A DNA stretch of 64,000 nt from Narthecium ossifragum (GCA_963920575.1 OY986964.1:36074527-36138526), one strand, 5' to 3'. Shown: positions 22,085-33,528, counted from the first letter of the stretch. The notes: generated by a model from the letters alone, not told the origin. Numbers and translations: made by a program.

Positions 22085-25000
22085 TATTTTATTAGTTGAG
22101 CCAAAGGCTGGGTTACATAACTACATTAAGATATAATTCTATCCGTGGGTTAAGGGTGACTCCCCCGACCAACACAGTCTTCAACAGAAGAGCAAGTGTC
22201 TCTTTAGATAGACCATCAGCTATATTGTTTCCATCTTTAGGGATAAAAGAGAGCAAAACACCCTCAGATTGACATGATATTGTCCAAACCTTACACAACC
22301 TCGTCTATAGATACGTAGGCCACACCTCCTTACCAGCCAAGTAATTGATCACAGTCTTAGAGTCAGATTTCACCAAGACTTTCTTTGCTCCTTTGCATCA
22401 TGTCACACATCAAGGAGTTCAGACCCATCAGTCTCTGCAATGTATGCTATAAAGTCATCTCTTCCATTTTAGCTGGCCGGATGAAACCAGCGTTTCAAGA
22501 GCTCATCAGTCTAGAGCAATCAGCTTATGTAGCAGGAAGATTCATACAGGACAATATTGGAGCAGCTCACGAGCTCTTGCACTCACTACAGAAGGCACCA
22601 AGAACATCAGCTCTCATGGCTATCAAGGTGGAAATTAGAGCTGCGTATGACTCGGTCAGCTGGAGCTTCATTCACAGGATCCTCACGCATATAGAGTTCT
22701 CAGGGGAGTGGATAAACCTCGTGATGGAGTGCATCACTACCACCCAGTTTTCACTACTGATCAATGGAAGGGTGTGTGGCTTCTTCCCAGCAGCTTGTGG
22801 CCTGCGCCAAGCGACCCTATATCGGCATATTTATTTATCCTTGTGCAAGAGGTGCTCACTAGACTTGTTAAGATTCCGCTGATTGCACTGCAAGGGGTAA
22901 CGTACACGAGCTCGCCATCACCTATAAGCCATCTTCTCTATGCCGACGACTGCTTATTTATGACCGCTGCTAAACGGGAGGAGGCAAAGAAGCTTACCAA
23001 TATCCTGAGGAGATACATGAAGCTCTCTGGTCTTGAAGTTAACCCCGACAAGTCGAGTGTTAAGTTCTCACCCTCTACCTCTCCTAGGCGAAGAAGGCTA
23101 CTATCCCAGCTTCTCGGTTTTGCGAGGAGGATTGAGCCTTGGAGATACTTAGGAGTTCCTCTGGATTCGCGCAGGATTCAGGTCAAGGACTTCTCCTTCC
23201 TCCTTGACGCAGTACAAAGAAACCTAGCAACTTGGACAGGCTCAAACAAGGCAGCGGCAGGAAGGGCGGTACTAGTCCAGTCTGTGTTGCAGGGCATGTC
23301 GGTGTTTGTGATGTCCTCCGTACCCACCCCTGTTACCATTCTGAGCAAGATCTCCGTCATGGCTCGAGGCTTTCTTTGGCAAGGAAGAAGAGGAGCACTC
23401 TCAACGGTCGCCTGGGACACTGTATGCCGACACAAAATGGAAGGTGGCCTTCGCTTCAAGGACCTGCGACGATGGCAAATGGCATTAAAAATGAAGCGTG
23501 CGACGACATTCCTTGAAGCTCAGGAGAGCATCTGGACTTCCATCTGCCGAGCTAAATACAAACTTGTGGGAGTTCTTCCTCTTATCAGAAGCTCGTCCTC
23601 CGCCTCTTGCTTATGGCGCTCTGTTTGCAGAGCCGCTGATATCCTTCGCAAGCAATACAAATGGGAGCCCGGCGTGGCGTGGCGCGCGAGTATTCTACAT
23701 GATTGGTGGACTGGTGATGGTCCCCTGCTCTCATATCCCTGCCTAGTGAAGGTCGATGAAGAACTACTTCGCATGGAGGTTCGTGATCTGTTCACTGAAG
23801 ATGGCGACTGGGACCGACACAAGCTCGGCTCTCTCTTTCACCCAGCCATGGTTGAGCGACTGCTATCAACTCCTCTTTCTCGTCACGCTGCGTGTAGCCG
23901 CCCCAGATGGATGTGGACCAAGGATGGCATGATTACATCTGCATCGGTGTACCAGATGCTTGAAGGTGCGGATGGAAGACGACGCAAGGCAGAGCACTTC
24001 CAGTTATGGAAGAGTGTATGGCATGCCCCAGCTGGGCCACGACCAAGAATGTTCCTGTGGAAGCTCATGCACGGCAAGCTTCCAACCAAGGCGGCACTTT
24101 GGTCGCTATGCTTACCGTCCGATCATCTATGCCCCCGATGCAATCTCTCGGAAGAAACTGCGGAGCATATACTCTTCGAATGTCGTTTCGCTCATGATGT
24201 GTGGAGCAAGGTTATGGTTGGCACCTGCGTCAATAGTTGTGATCTCACCATGGAAACCTACCTCAACTTGCTCGGCCGACCCCAGAAATCCGAGGAAATC
24301 AAGCATGCAACATCCTTACTCGCCTACGGCGCGTGGTGGCTGTGGAAGGACCGTTGCACAGTGGTGGCAGGAGAGGCAGGGCAGGATGCCAGGGAGATTG
24401 CCAAGTTAGTTAAACGGCAAGCAAGGGAGCACATTGAAGTATCAAAGCAGCGTCAACAAAGGGTGATCATAGAAGAAGAGCAAAGCATCAGATTTCATAC
24501 TGACGCCTCCCTCGATCATTCTACCGGCATGGCTGCACTTGGCGTTGTATGCATTGATGAAGATGATCATGTTCTCTGGACTGAAAGCAGTGTGAGCAAA
24601 ACCAGTTCTATCCTCCTTGGAGAGCTTCATGCAATATGTGCGACCGTTACCCGGGCAATTCAATGCGGATTCAAGCATGCACTAGTGGAAAGCGACTCTC
24701 TTCACGCAGTCCGCATGATAGAGGGGAGGTTACCTCTACCAGCAAACTGTAAGGAAGAGGTGCAGGAAATATGGTGGATGAGCCAAAGGCTCGCAGAGCT
24801 TTGTGTTGCATACATCCCGCGCGAGGAAAACTTGCATGCAGATTGGCAAGCTCGAGAGGCACTTAGGTTTTGGCTTCAATTCTGTAATGAGGGGAGAACT
24901 GAGGGATATGCCCCTGGTTCACCAGTTAGCAGTTGTATCTAACCCCTGATGGGGTCACTTAGCCCTCGGGCTTAATTAATCAAAAAAAAAAATATGTCAC

Positions 25001-25950
25001 ACGTAAGCCTTCCTCTACCACCATTAACTCTGCTTCCTCTACCGACAACGCCTTAAGTTTGGCTTTAGCCGTCCACTCCTCCTTCTCAGTAATAGATAAA
25101 CAAATAATGCTAATACCTGCCTCCCAACTTGCCTCTCTCCAAGCTGAATCCACTTGTAATATACAACCATATCCACCATTGGTGCTTCCAGTTGCATTAG
25201 AGGGGCCGCCGTCCACATACCACCCTTTGGCTCTCCAAAACTCCCTTGTTTGTCTATTAACATGGATTGCAAGAATTGAAGGTCGAACACGATCTCCAGT
25301 CCATAAAACTTCATTTCTTTTCTTCCATAGTAGCTAGAGCCCGTAGGGCACCATGGTCTTCTTCCATCTAACCTCTCTTTCTGTTGAAGATTTCCATAAT
25401 AATGCCACTAACTCGTCTAATTCATTGTATTGCATATGCACATCCTGAAAGACTATGCTCCATACCGTTGCAGCGAATCTACATTCCAAAACAATGTGTT
25501 GAACCGATTCAACTGGCGAATCACATCTAGGGCATTCCCTTTCCGATTGCATGCAAAAAGTCCATAATGCATCCCTTATCGGCAATCTATTCTTCAACAG
25601 GTCCATATAAACTGTTTGACGCGAGGGCCAACCGATAATGCCCATACACCACACCACATAGGATTAGTCGTGTCATCTGCAATGTTAATCTCCCACGAAC
25701 CGAGCCATAAATAAGCTGAAGCTGCTAATAGCCTCTCATTAGCATTAAAAATCCACTTCCATTGATTCTTATTTGAGCCATCTATAGCTATAGTTGTTAT
25801 ATGTTTGACCATCTCTCCATGAAATATCTTTTCAAACCTGCTACAATCCCACCGACCATTAGTAATGAGATCTCCCAACATCACATCTTCCTCTCAGTAT
25901 TACTATCCATCGGACATGACACTTTAATAAGGGGCTCCTCAACCTCGTAC
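22085..25950 (-). mobile_element. Degenerate LINE 3' end, unit B copy, interrupted
   Basis: This is the counterpart of 10893-12190. 22085-22408 is the tail side and 25003-25950 the rest; between them sits the younger plus-strand LINE. On the minus strand the rest reads NATGSTNGGYGCILQVDSAW (RNase H-like) and CPRCDSPVESVQHIVLECRF (zinc-binding), with stops. Confidence 0.75.
22409..24993 (+). mobile_element. 5'-truncated L1-type LINE with RT, zinc-binding and RNase H regions
   Basis: Exact target duplications ATGTCACAC (22400-22408 and 24994-25002) flank 2585 bases. The element starts inside the reverse transcriptase (FRPISLCNVCYKVI), so endonuclease and ORF1 are lost. The frame runs to about 22815, where a one-base loss shifts it inside the conserved GLRQ/DPIS motif. 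It then stays open to the stop at 24942. The YADD active site lies near 22940 (LLYADDCLF). A zinc-binding RVT region follows (CPRCNLSEETAEHILFECRF). An RNase H domain closes it (RFHTDASLDHSTGMAALGVV, later ESDSLHAVRMIEG). A short A-rich tail ends it. The long open frame implies a recent insertion, but it cannot move by itself. Confidence 0.93.
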
Positions 25951-26449
25951 AATAATTGAAAAATAAACACCAGCCATCTCTGCTAAGCCACCAAATTCTC
26001 TCATCAAAGAATCTCCCAACAGTACGACTCAATTATTTAATTAAAAGTGAACATTTTAAAATTAAATCACATGTTAATTATGATTTATGAGTGCGCACAT
26101 GGAGTGCCCTTCACGAATTATCCCCTGTTTGTCTGAGTGCGTCACGTGGAGTGTCCTTCACAAATTACCCCCGGTTTGTCTTCCCCGTGTAACATGCATG
26201 CTTCGAAATGGTTCTAACCCACGCCCCAGCCGCCGGAGACCCCCCCCCCCCCCCCCCCACACCAACTCCCTCTCTCCTCTCTCTGTTTGTCTTTGTCTTC
26301 TCCCTGTAACATGCATGCTTAGAAATGGTCAACCATCTCTTTATACGTGGGAAAATATGTTGTTTTTTTTATCTTTTACCATTAGCTTTAACAGAAAGAA
26401 GAGAGAATATAAGGAGATGATCGATGAGTCCTTGGGCTCATCTCCTCCC
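25951..26449 (+). other. Upstream region of patatin-like gene 2
   Basis: This is the counterpart of 15736-15966 plus 17522-17754 in unit A, without the 1.5-kb insert. It has two partly matching segments with GTGGAGTGTCCTTCAC, a C-tract at about 26240-26258, CACGTGGAG near 26144, and CT-rich stretches. No gene is seen. Confidence 0.5.
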
Positions 26450-26499
26450 CTATATATATATATAGACATCTCCTAAGCCATATAGACATCTCCTAAGCC
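26450..26499 (+). promoter_or_regulatory. Core promoter of patatin-like gene 2
   Basis: CTATATATATATATAG is followed by two exact copies of ATATAGACATCTCCTAAGCC, as at gene 1. The distance to the ATG is about 100 bases. Confidence 0.6.
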
Positions 26500-26564
26500 T
26501 TTCTTTCATACAAATTAAGAAAGAGTACTCTAGCTAATATATTGCTACCTCTAGCTAGGAAGTC

Positions 26565-28326
26565 ATGGCTGCTAGCAGGAATGGTACTGGTGATGCATTA
26601 CTTGCAAACCCTGCTCCGCCCTCTCATGGGGCGAAGATGATCACAGTGCTCAGCATCGACGGCGGCGGCGTCCGGGGTATCATCCCCGGCACCATCCTCG
26701 CCTTCCTCGAATCAAAGCTCCAGGTGACTTATATCATAACTTTCTGATTCTTCTTCTTAGTGTGGCTTCATGTACAATTGAGTACTTCATATATATATAA
26801 TTGTGTCACAATGATGCATATGATATATATATATATGTAGGAGCTCGATGGAGAGAATGCGAGGATCGCAGACTACTTTGATATCATCGCCGGAACGAGC
26901 ACCGGCGGCCTTGTGACCACCATGATCACCGCTCCGGGCAAGGACAACCGCCCACTTTATGCGGCAAAGGATATCACTAAGTTCTATTTAGAGAACTCAC
27001 CCAAGATCTTTCCTCACAACAAGTTAGTCTCGATTTTTTCTTTTCCCCCTCTCGAGATCATTGAATAATTAATTAGTTGAAGGGTTTAAGATGAATTATA
27101 CTTGTTATTTGTAGGGGTTGGATCATCAATTCGATACTGAACTTATATCATGCTGCAAAGGGCCCAAAGTATGATGGCAAGTACCTGCACTCAAAGGTTC
27201 AACAACTCTTAGGTAACACAAAGCTAAGTCAGACCCTCACTAATGTGGTCATCCCTACTTTTGATATCAAGCTTCTCCAGCCAGCCATCTTCTCAACTTA
27301 TGAGGTACATCATATATACATATATATGCATCTTAATTAATTATATAAACTTAATTTTGTAATGCACGTTTAAAACCACTATATATATAACTCATGATAC
27401 TGTTTTCATCTATTTATAGGCAAAATCTGTGCCGTTGAAGAACCCTCTTCTATCAGATGTTTGCATAAGCACATCGGCGGCTCCGACGTACTTGCCGGCG
27501 CACTACTTCGAAACCACAGACTCCCTGGGAAGCGTTCGAAGCTTCAATCTCGTCGACGGCGGAGTCGTCGCCAATAATCCTGTAATTCTACTCTAAATAT
27601 TTATATATATTCATGTTGTTGCAAATTAATTAGCAACTAATATATATAATTAATGTAACTCATATATATATATATATGTGCATGCATGGTTGATGAACCA
27701 GACTATGATGGCAATGTCATATGTTACCAAGGAGATACTCTCTGAAAACCAAGACTTCTTTCCGATTAAGCCGATGGACTATGGGAAGTTCCTGGTGATC
27801 TCTCTGGGCACAGGATCGTCCAAGGAGGAAGAGAAGTTCAGCGCAGAAGAGGCGGCGCAATGGGGCCTCGTCGGATGGCTGTACAACAAAAGCACGACAC
27901 CGTTGATCGACATCTTTACTCAGGGAAGCGCCGATATCGTCGATATCCACGCTGCTGTTCTCTTCCAAGCTCTTCGTTGTGAGAAGAACTACTTCAGAAT
28001 TCAGGTACGTCCGAAATCAGCTCCGCTGTTTATAGGCTTTTATCATTAAGATACTGTTAATTATTTGATGGTGACCATGGTACATATAGGATGATGGACT
28101 GACAGGAGGGGCAGCATCGACGGACCTCTCGTCCAAAGAGAACTTGGAGAAATTGGTGCAGGTGGGCAATGATTTGCTTAAGAAGCCGGTGTCAAGGGTG
28201 AACTTGGAGACTGGCCACTATGAGCCCGTTTGCGGCGAATGCACCAACGAGGAGGAACTCACTCGCTTCGCCAAGCGCCTCTGCAACGAAAAGAGGATCC
28301 GACAAGGGAAGACACCTATCCCTTGA
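26565..28326 (+). CDS. PLP2-like: Patatin-like lipid acyl hydrolase, copy 2
   Basis: The exons are 26565-26723, 26841-27022, 27115-27304, 27420-27581, 27702-28004 and 28090-28326. All six lengths equal those of copy 1, giving 410 residues. DGGGVRG (32-38), Ser73 in GTSTG and Asp223 in [11 protein letters not shown] are all kept, so the enzyme is probably active. Differences include Glu22 to Gly, Asp to Gly in the APDKDN loop, changes after NSILNLYH, and two new cysteines near the C terminus ([12 protein letters not shown] in place of [12 protein letters not shown]). Introns differ from copy 1 mainly in the length of AT repeats. The promoter is shared to within a few bases, so early expression was probably alike. 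Confidence in the model is high; substrate is unknown. Confidence 0.95.
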
Positions 28327-28855
28327 CAAGATTCAAGATGGTGAAGCTTAATTTGATCTGGTCTTCTTCTTCTTATTTCTAAATAAAGGTCTAAATAAAG
28401 GTGCTATAATTTCTCACCACAGATTAGAAGCAGTTATATTGTTGTATGAATGTGTTTAATTTCTCCAAAACATATATTGTAATGATGTGTGAAGATCGGA
28501 TCATGAATGATTCATTCTATTCTACTTTGCCTTTCTAAGATGCAATGAATCTTTCTTTCCCTCGATGTTGCATCGTCCTAATGTGTCAAAATGACTGATG
28601 ATGTCGTGATTCAGCATTATATACACAATGCACCAAGAATATATATTATAATTCACAAGAAATAAGTGTGACAAAAGAAGAGTCACCATTTTTCATTTTA
28701 ATTAGTATATGCAGATTGGACATTAATATTCAGATGGCAGCATCATGCAATATATGCATCAAGACTTGTATACAATAGAGTGTGACAAATTAAAGATGTG
28801 TGACCGTACGTACGTGTTCATATTAATTAGTAGCCAGCTAGTTGCATACTAATAA
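28327..28855 (+). other. 3' flank of patatin-like gene 2
   Basis: This flank carries two AAATAAAGG motifs (near 28380-28400) and stays homologous to the unit A flank as far as ATACAATAGAGTGTG near 28790; the units then differ until GGCAATGATAAGAACC near 29655. Confidence 0.5.
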
Positions 28856-28857
28856 TG

Positions 28858-29440
28858 ATGTAGGACCAAGCTCAGACCTGATCGAGTCCGATCCGGAGCA
28901 GCTCCTGAGGTGATCCGGACGCGTTCGGACTCTATCCGTCCGACTCAGGTCTCCGTACGACCCCGACCGTCTGATGGGCATAACTTTCAACCACGACGTC
29001 CGATCGGGGCGTGCGACCAGTCGAAACGACCGGCTCGACGAGCCCGTCATGATTCATCGGAGATCGGAGATCGAAGATCTCTCCATGACATTGACTTCCG
29101 AATCTGCAGATTCCTTTTCCTTTGGCTTAAAAACTCATTTTAGTGAAAAACTTTCCTTTTTAGGCAGTTTGTTCGGTCTTTTCATTTTTAGCAAATTTTC
29201 TATTTTTAGCAGGTTTTCTCCTCTTGGAATTTCGGGTTTAGTACTTGGATTAGGTTAATTATGTTTGAGTCCATGTATGAGTTGGTCTGGTCTTTCCTTA
29301 AACATATAAAATGAGGACTTAGGGTTTGTAAGGGTCAGTTTTTGATGATGAATAAAAATTAGGGTTTTTGATTTCTCCTCTTGAGAAATCTGGTTGACTC
29401 TTCCATAGAGAAGTTCACGTTTACCCTGCGCCAAATAATT
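28858..29440. mobile_element. Possible solo LTR-like insertion in unit B
   Basis: The stretch begins TGTAGGACC and runs through GC-rich sequence full of GATCGGAG and TCCGAT motifs. It then has TTAGGGTTTGTAAGGGTC and GATGAATAAAAATTAGGG, which resemble the end of plant LTR leaders. It is absent from unit A at the matching place. I could not identify a matching CA end or a 5-base target duplication, so this is tentative. Confidence 0.3.
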
Positions 29441-29781
29441 AATCAAATGGAAGTTGGCAACACAGCAGACACTGAAGAAATAACAAGAAGGCCCGCCCTG
29501 GATCAAATGGGAGTTGTGTGACACTTATAATTAAGACTCAGCCTTCGTCAACTCATCAAGATAATGCAAAAGTAAATAAAAAAAATGGATGTTATTAGCT
29601 TGAGATATCTTATTAATTGGCAAGAGTGTGATATATATACATAATAAATTATATTGGCAATGATAAGAACCAATTGAACCTTACAATGATATCAATTATA
29701 TCAATTGCTAGGGATAATTGCTTTCCGTACGAGCGAAGATTCCAGCAATTAATTAGCTTAGTAGTTAATATATATATATAT

Positions 29782-29994
29782 ACTAGGTGGTGGGCCCGTG
29801 CCACCTGACACGACTAACTGTCCGCCCCCACTATCTCTATTATAACTTACGCCACATCAGCCACTATCTTTTTTTGTTTATTTAATTATAATTTTATACC
29901 ACGTGTATGTCACGTGTATGCCATGTGTGTATAAATTTATGACTCAGATGATGAGTCATAAAAATAACTGCATTGAATCTTATAATATACTAGT
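29782..29994 (-). mobile_element. Helitron-like or MITE repeat, copy 1
   Basis: One end reads, on the minus strand, GGTGGCACGGGCCCACCACC followed by CTAG and T. This is a short GGTGG/CCACC hairpin a few bases before CTAG-T, as at Helitron 3' ends. The other side ends near TATAAGATTCAATGC. Inside are ATGACTCAGATGATGAGTCAT and repeated CACGTGTATG. Related copies lie at 44767-44980 and 61497-61676. Confidence 0.4.
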
Positions 29995-29999
29995 ACTCA

Positions 30000-30349
30000 C
30001 CTGTGCCCCTGGCACAGTTTTTAGTTATTGTTAATATAAAATTTTAATAAACTCCCTGTAGTTTGTCTGATTAGACTATTTAGACGGCTGTGTTGACCCG
30101 TAGGTGGTCCAGGGTTCGAAGGTTGATTATAGCTTTTTGTTCACTGCCACCATAAAACATAGCCAATAAAATATATAAAATATAATTTATAAAATATAAA
30201 ATAAAATATTATAAGTCTAACTTAGGGTATATAAAATAATATAAGTCTTTGCATATGCATATTGCATAATATAATATTAATAAAACTTAGATTGATATGA
30301 ATTAATGCAGATTTATATAAAGCAAACTTAGATAATATATATAAAGAAA

Positions 30350-30435
<86 letters not shown>

Positions 30436-30991
30436 TTTGCGTCCGTAGAAGCTTGAAGTCAATGGTGACAACCTACCCTAATAGGATAGCTAGGAACCAC
30501 TACTTCTCACAGCCACCTTTGCAGATCAAGCAGTGCCAAGCTAGCGCTCGATGGAGTAGGCCTTGGGACGGCTTAGATTCATGCATGCAGATCACGGATG
30601 CACTGTGTGATCTACGGCACAGATGCAGGTAGCTAGAGGCCCCCATGTTAAATATATATGTAGGTTTTGAGTGCAAATCTATCGATCGATTAGTACTAAA
30701 TGCTGTGTATGAAAGACTTTTGACCAATAATAGGCTCAATTAATCAAAGAAAAAATAGGATCGAACCACCTCTGATCCGGTAGCGCAACATATATACATC
30801 ATGCTGATGTTGTCACATTAACCTGTCAATTGACTAAGAAAATTTATAAAAAATAGAAAGTAAATGGCTGATCAACTAGCCTAGCTAGTCTATAAATAGG
30901 ACCCAATACCAGCCATTCTAAACTTGTTCATGCATACACTCCTCACCACACCACTTGCATAAATAGAGGGTCCTGATTGAGAGTATCATAC
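30000..30991. other. AT-rich stretch before the gap
   Basis: No gene is recognised. GGTGGTCCAGGGTTCGAAGG near 30095 and, on the minus strand, AGAGGTGGTTCGATCC near 30770 resemble tRNA B-boxes, but no cloverleaf could be folded around either; they may be SINE relics. Confidence 0.4.
30353..30432. repeat. (AT)n microsatellite
   Basis: About 40 uninterrupted AT dinucleotides. Confidence 0.95.
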
Positions 30992-31191
30992 NNNNNNNNN
31001 NNNNNNNNNNNNNNNNNNNNNNNNNNNNNNNNNNNNNNNNNNNNNNNNNNNNNNNNNNNNNNNNNNNNNNNNNNNNNNNNNNNNNNNNNNNNNNNNNNNN
31101 NNNNNNNNNNNNNNNNNNNNNNNNNNNNNNNNNNNNNNNNNNNNNNNNNNNNNNNNNNNNNNNNNNNNNNNNNNNNNNNNNNNNNNNNNNN
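30992..31191. other. Assembly gap
   Basis: Exactly 200 N. The true size and content are unknown; open frames that cross it are meaningless. Confidence 0.99.
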
Positions 31192-32030
31192 CAGCCCAAC
31201 CCACAAAACCCATCCCAGTTGCCCAACCCAGCTGTCCAACCCAATCCTATCAAAATGTCAAAATTAAAAACATTGTTGCCCGCTAGGTCTAACTACGGCG
31301 TGACATCATCGATCCGCTGTTGATGCCGGCTGCTGTCTTGTAACTAGGGGTGGCTGCCAAAAAGTCAAAATTAAAAGAAAATTTAGATTTAGGTGTTAGT
31401 GACGGCTGTTTGGTTGTCGACTAAGGTATTATACACAAATCCCTAATTTCTATTTCTCTTTATCTCATCTCCTTTTCTCAAATTAAATCTCTAATTTTGG
31501 ATTCTTTGAAATTTTGGCGATCACTATCACATCTCTTCCATGATGCCATCAGTTCCATGTAAGGGATAAGGGGAGGTTTGATCTCTTCTTCGTCGAAAGA
31601 GAGTTAAAATCATTTTTTTGTATTTCTCTATTTGTGTTTTGATGATTTTTACATATTTTTGGAGACTGGTGGATTGAATATTTTATGAATTATTTTCAGA
31701 ATTATTTTATGAATTATTTTCAGAATAATTTTATGAATTATTTTCAGAATAATTTTATGAATTATTTTACTGTTTAGAAAAGAATGTGTTTTGAATATTG
31801 AGAACATTACTTGAGCATTTACTGTTTGGATATACTCTTTTCTTCTTGTGTAAAGTAACCTCTTGTTCTTGTATAGAGTAACCGTAACTGAAACATAGGA
31901 GCATGCTTTTTAAAATCCATTAGAGATAGTACATTAAAATATGTGCTTATGATTGGTATAGTTTCTATCAAGCAAACCATTAGGATAGTATTAGCCCGGG
32001 CGAACCATAAATCCTGGATCCGCCCTTGCG
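31192..32030. other. Repeat-rich non-coding stretch with a hAT-like terminus
   Basis: No gene is recognised. 31192-31250 is a CCCAACCCA-rich patch. The right end, CATAAATCCTGGATCCGCCCTTG (about 32005-32027), resembles the terminal CCGCCNCTG end of plant hAT-like elements. It abuts the lectin-kinase relic, so an element may have cut off its 5' part. Confidence 0.4.
31679..31768. repeat. 24-base tandem repeat
   Basis: Nearly four copies of a unit close to TTATGAATTATTTTCAGAATAATT, with small changes between units. Confidence 0.8.
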
Positions 32031-33034
32031 GTGGGCTTTTCTGCTTCTACCGGTTTACTCGCAAGCTCCCATTACTTATTTGGGTGGAGCTTCAAGATGA
32101 ACGGCGTCGCCAAAACCCTCGACTTGTCCACACTCCCCTCGCTCCCGCAAACCCAAACCCCGAAGAAAAACTCCACCTTGATCGCCATAGTGTCAGCCTG
32201 CTCCGTCGTGCTCTTCATCGTCGCCGTCTCCGCCGCCGTGTACCTCTTCTACAAGATCAAGAATGAGGGCGTGATCGAGGCTTGGGAGTTGAAGTGCGGC
32301 CCTCACCTTTTCCCCTCCGACGAAGGAAGGCAAAAGCAAAGGTCGGTGACGACGCCATTGTTGTCGTGGGACTAGCGGATGCGGATCGTGTGCAGGGTGG
32401 CGTCGGCGCTGCAGTAGCTACACGAGGAGTGGGAGCACGTGGTCATCCACCAAGACGTGAATGCGAGCAACTTGCTTCTGGATTTGGAGCTCAACGGGCG
32501 GCTGGGGGACTTTGGCTGGCGAAGCTCTACGAGCACGGGGCCAACCCGACCACCACTTGGGTGGTGGGCACGCTGGGATACCTAGCGCCGGAGATGACGC
32601 GAACAGGCAAGGCGACGACAAGCTCCGACGTGTTCGCTTTCGAGGCACTCTTGCTTGAGGTGGTTTGCGGGAGGCGGCCGATCGACCCCAAGGCGCCGCG
32701 GGAGGAGCTGGTGCTGGTGGATTGGGTATGGGCCAAAAAGTCGACACGTAAGTTGGACGAAGTGGTTAATTCGAGGCCAAGGGGCGATTACGAGCAGGGA
32801 GAGGCAGATGTGCCCGTGAGGTAGGGTTGATGTGCTCGCACTCCCATGGCGCGGGTGAAGATGAGGGAGGTGGTGTGGTGGCTCGAGAGCGAGGGAACAT
32901 ACTGGAGGTGTCGAGCACGCCGCCGGATAACAAGGAGCATGATGGAGAGCTTTCACAGGTGGGGTTCGAGGACTTCATGCACTCGTACCCTTCATTGTCA
33001 TTTGGGGGGTGTTCGGTCAGGCGCCGGCGATGAC
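32031..33034 (+). pseudogene. L-type lectin receptor kinase relic
   Basis: The first part reads VGFSASTGLLASSHYLFGWS, the end of a legume-type lectin domain. A single membrane span follows (LIAIVSACSVVLFIVAVSAA), then a juxtamembrane start (EAWELKCGPHLF). Most of the kinase N-lobe, including the ATP loop and its lysine, is missing near 32330-32375. The catalytic loop reads [12 protein letters not shown], so the usual HRD Arg is Gln and the usual Lys is Asn. A stop precedes it and a frame change follows DFG. The C-lobe continues ([39 protein letters not shown]), then more frame breaks, ending with FEDFMHSYPSLSF. With no start and multiple breaks it is a pseudogene. Confidence 0.9.
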
Positions 33035-33528
33035 AGCTCCGATTCCCGTGGAGCTCGTTGCTTACTCACCCTTGTCGGTCCTATGACCCCAAAAAGATGG
33101 TGACATGTTAAATTTTGTATTAAGCTTTCATGGAATTTTTTTTTTTACGCACTCGGATCTCTTGGTTTTGGGGCAACGGTCAAATGATCAAAGACGTAAG
33201 TTGCGTCTTTATATGAACTCGTAATTTAGAGTTATAGTTTTATTGATTAGATTAAAAAAATGAAAGACCACGTTAACACCAATACATGCATATCCCAGTA
33301 ATATTTTCTCTACATGTATATTTTATTAAAATAATATTATTTTAAGAAATTCCCTATAATATTAGCAAGAAAAGTGTTTAAAAAAGGGGGGCATTTCCTC
33401 CGTAGTCCGTAGACGAGGCGGCAGGAGGGGTCTCGAAACCTATTATTCTACGGGAAATTTCCGAAATTTCTTCTTGATTTTTTTTTTTTGGAAAACAGAT
33501 TCGTCGAAGCCGACACCAAAGAAGAGCG
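33035..33528. other. Intergenic and 5' flank of the phosphoglycerate-mutase-like gene
   Basis: No coding signal is seen. A run of T at about 33479-33489 lies 40 bases before the start codon, probably in the 5' leader. Confidence 0.4.

Larger units (their letters stand above)
21386..29695. repeat. Tandem duplication, unit B
   Basis: This is the second copy of unit A, in direct order: orphan SVP 3' end, old LINE, patatin promoter and gene, 3' flank. It lacks the hAT-like element, the second LINE remnant and the insert upstream of patatin. It has gained the LINE at 22409-24993 and extra sequence at about 28796-29652. Without the LINE and that extra stretch, the shared length is about 5 kb. Confidence 0.85.

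Noticed and set aside
30085..30120. tRNA-like B-box GGGTTCGAAGG
   Set aside because: No matching A-box or acceptor stem; at best a SINE relic.
30755..30800. Possible minus-strand tRNA 3' half around GGTTCGATCC
   Set aside because: Only the T-arm-like part fits; D-arm and anticodon stem could not be formed.
30918..31267. Open frames spanning the N run
   Set aside because: They contain unknown residues across the gap and carry no information.
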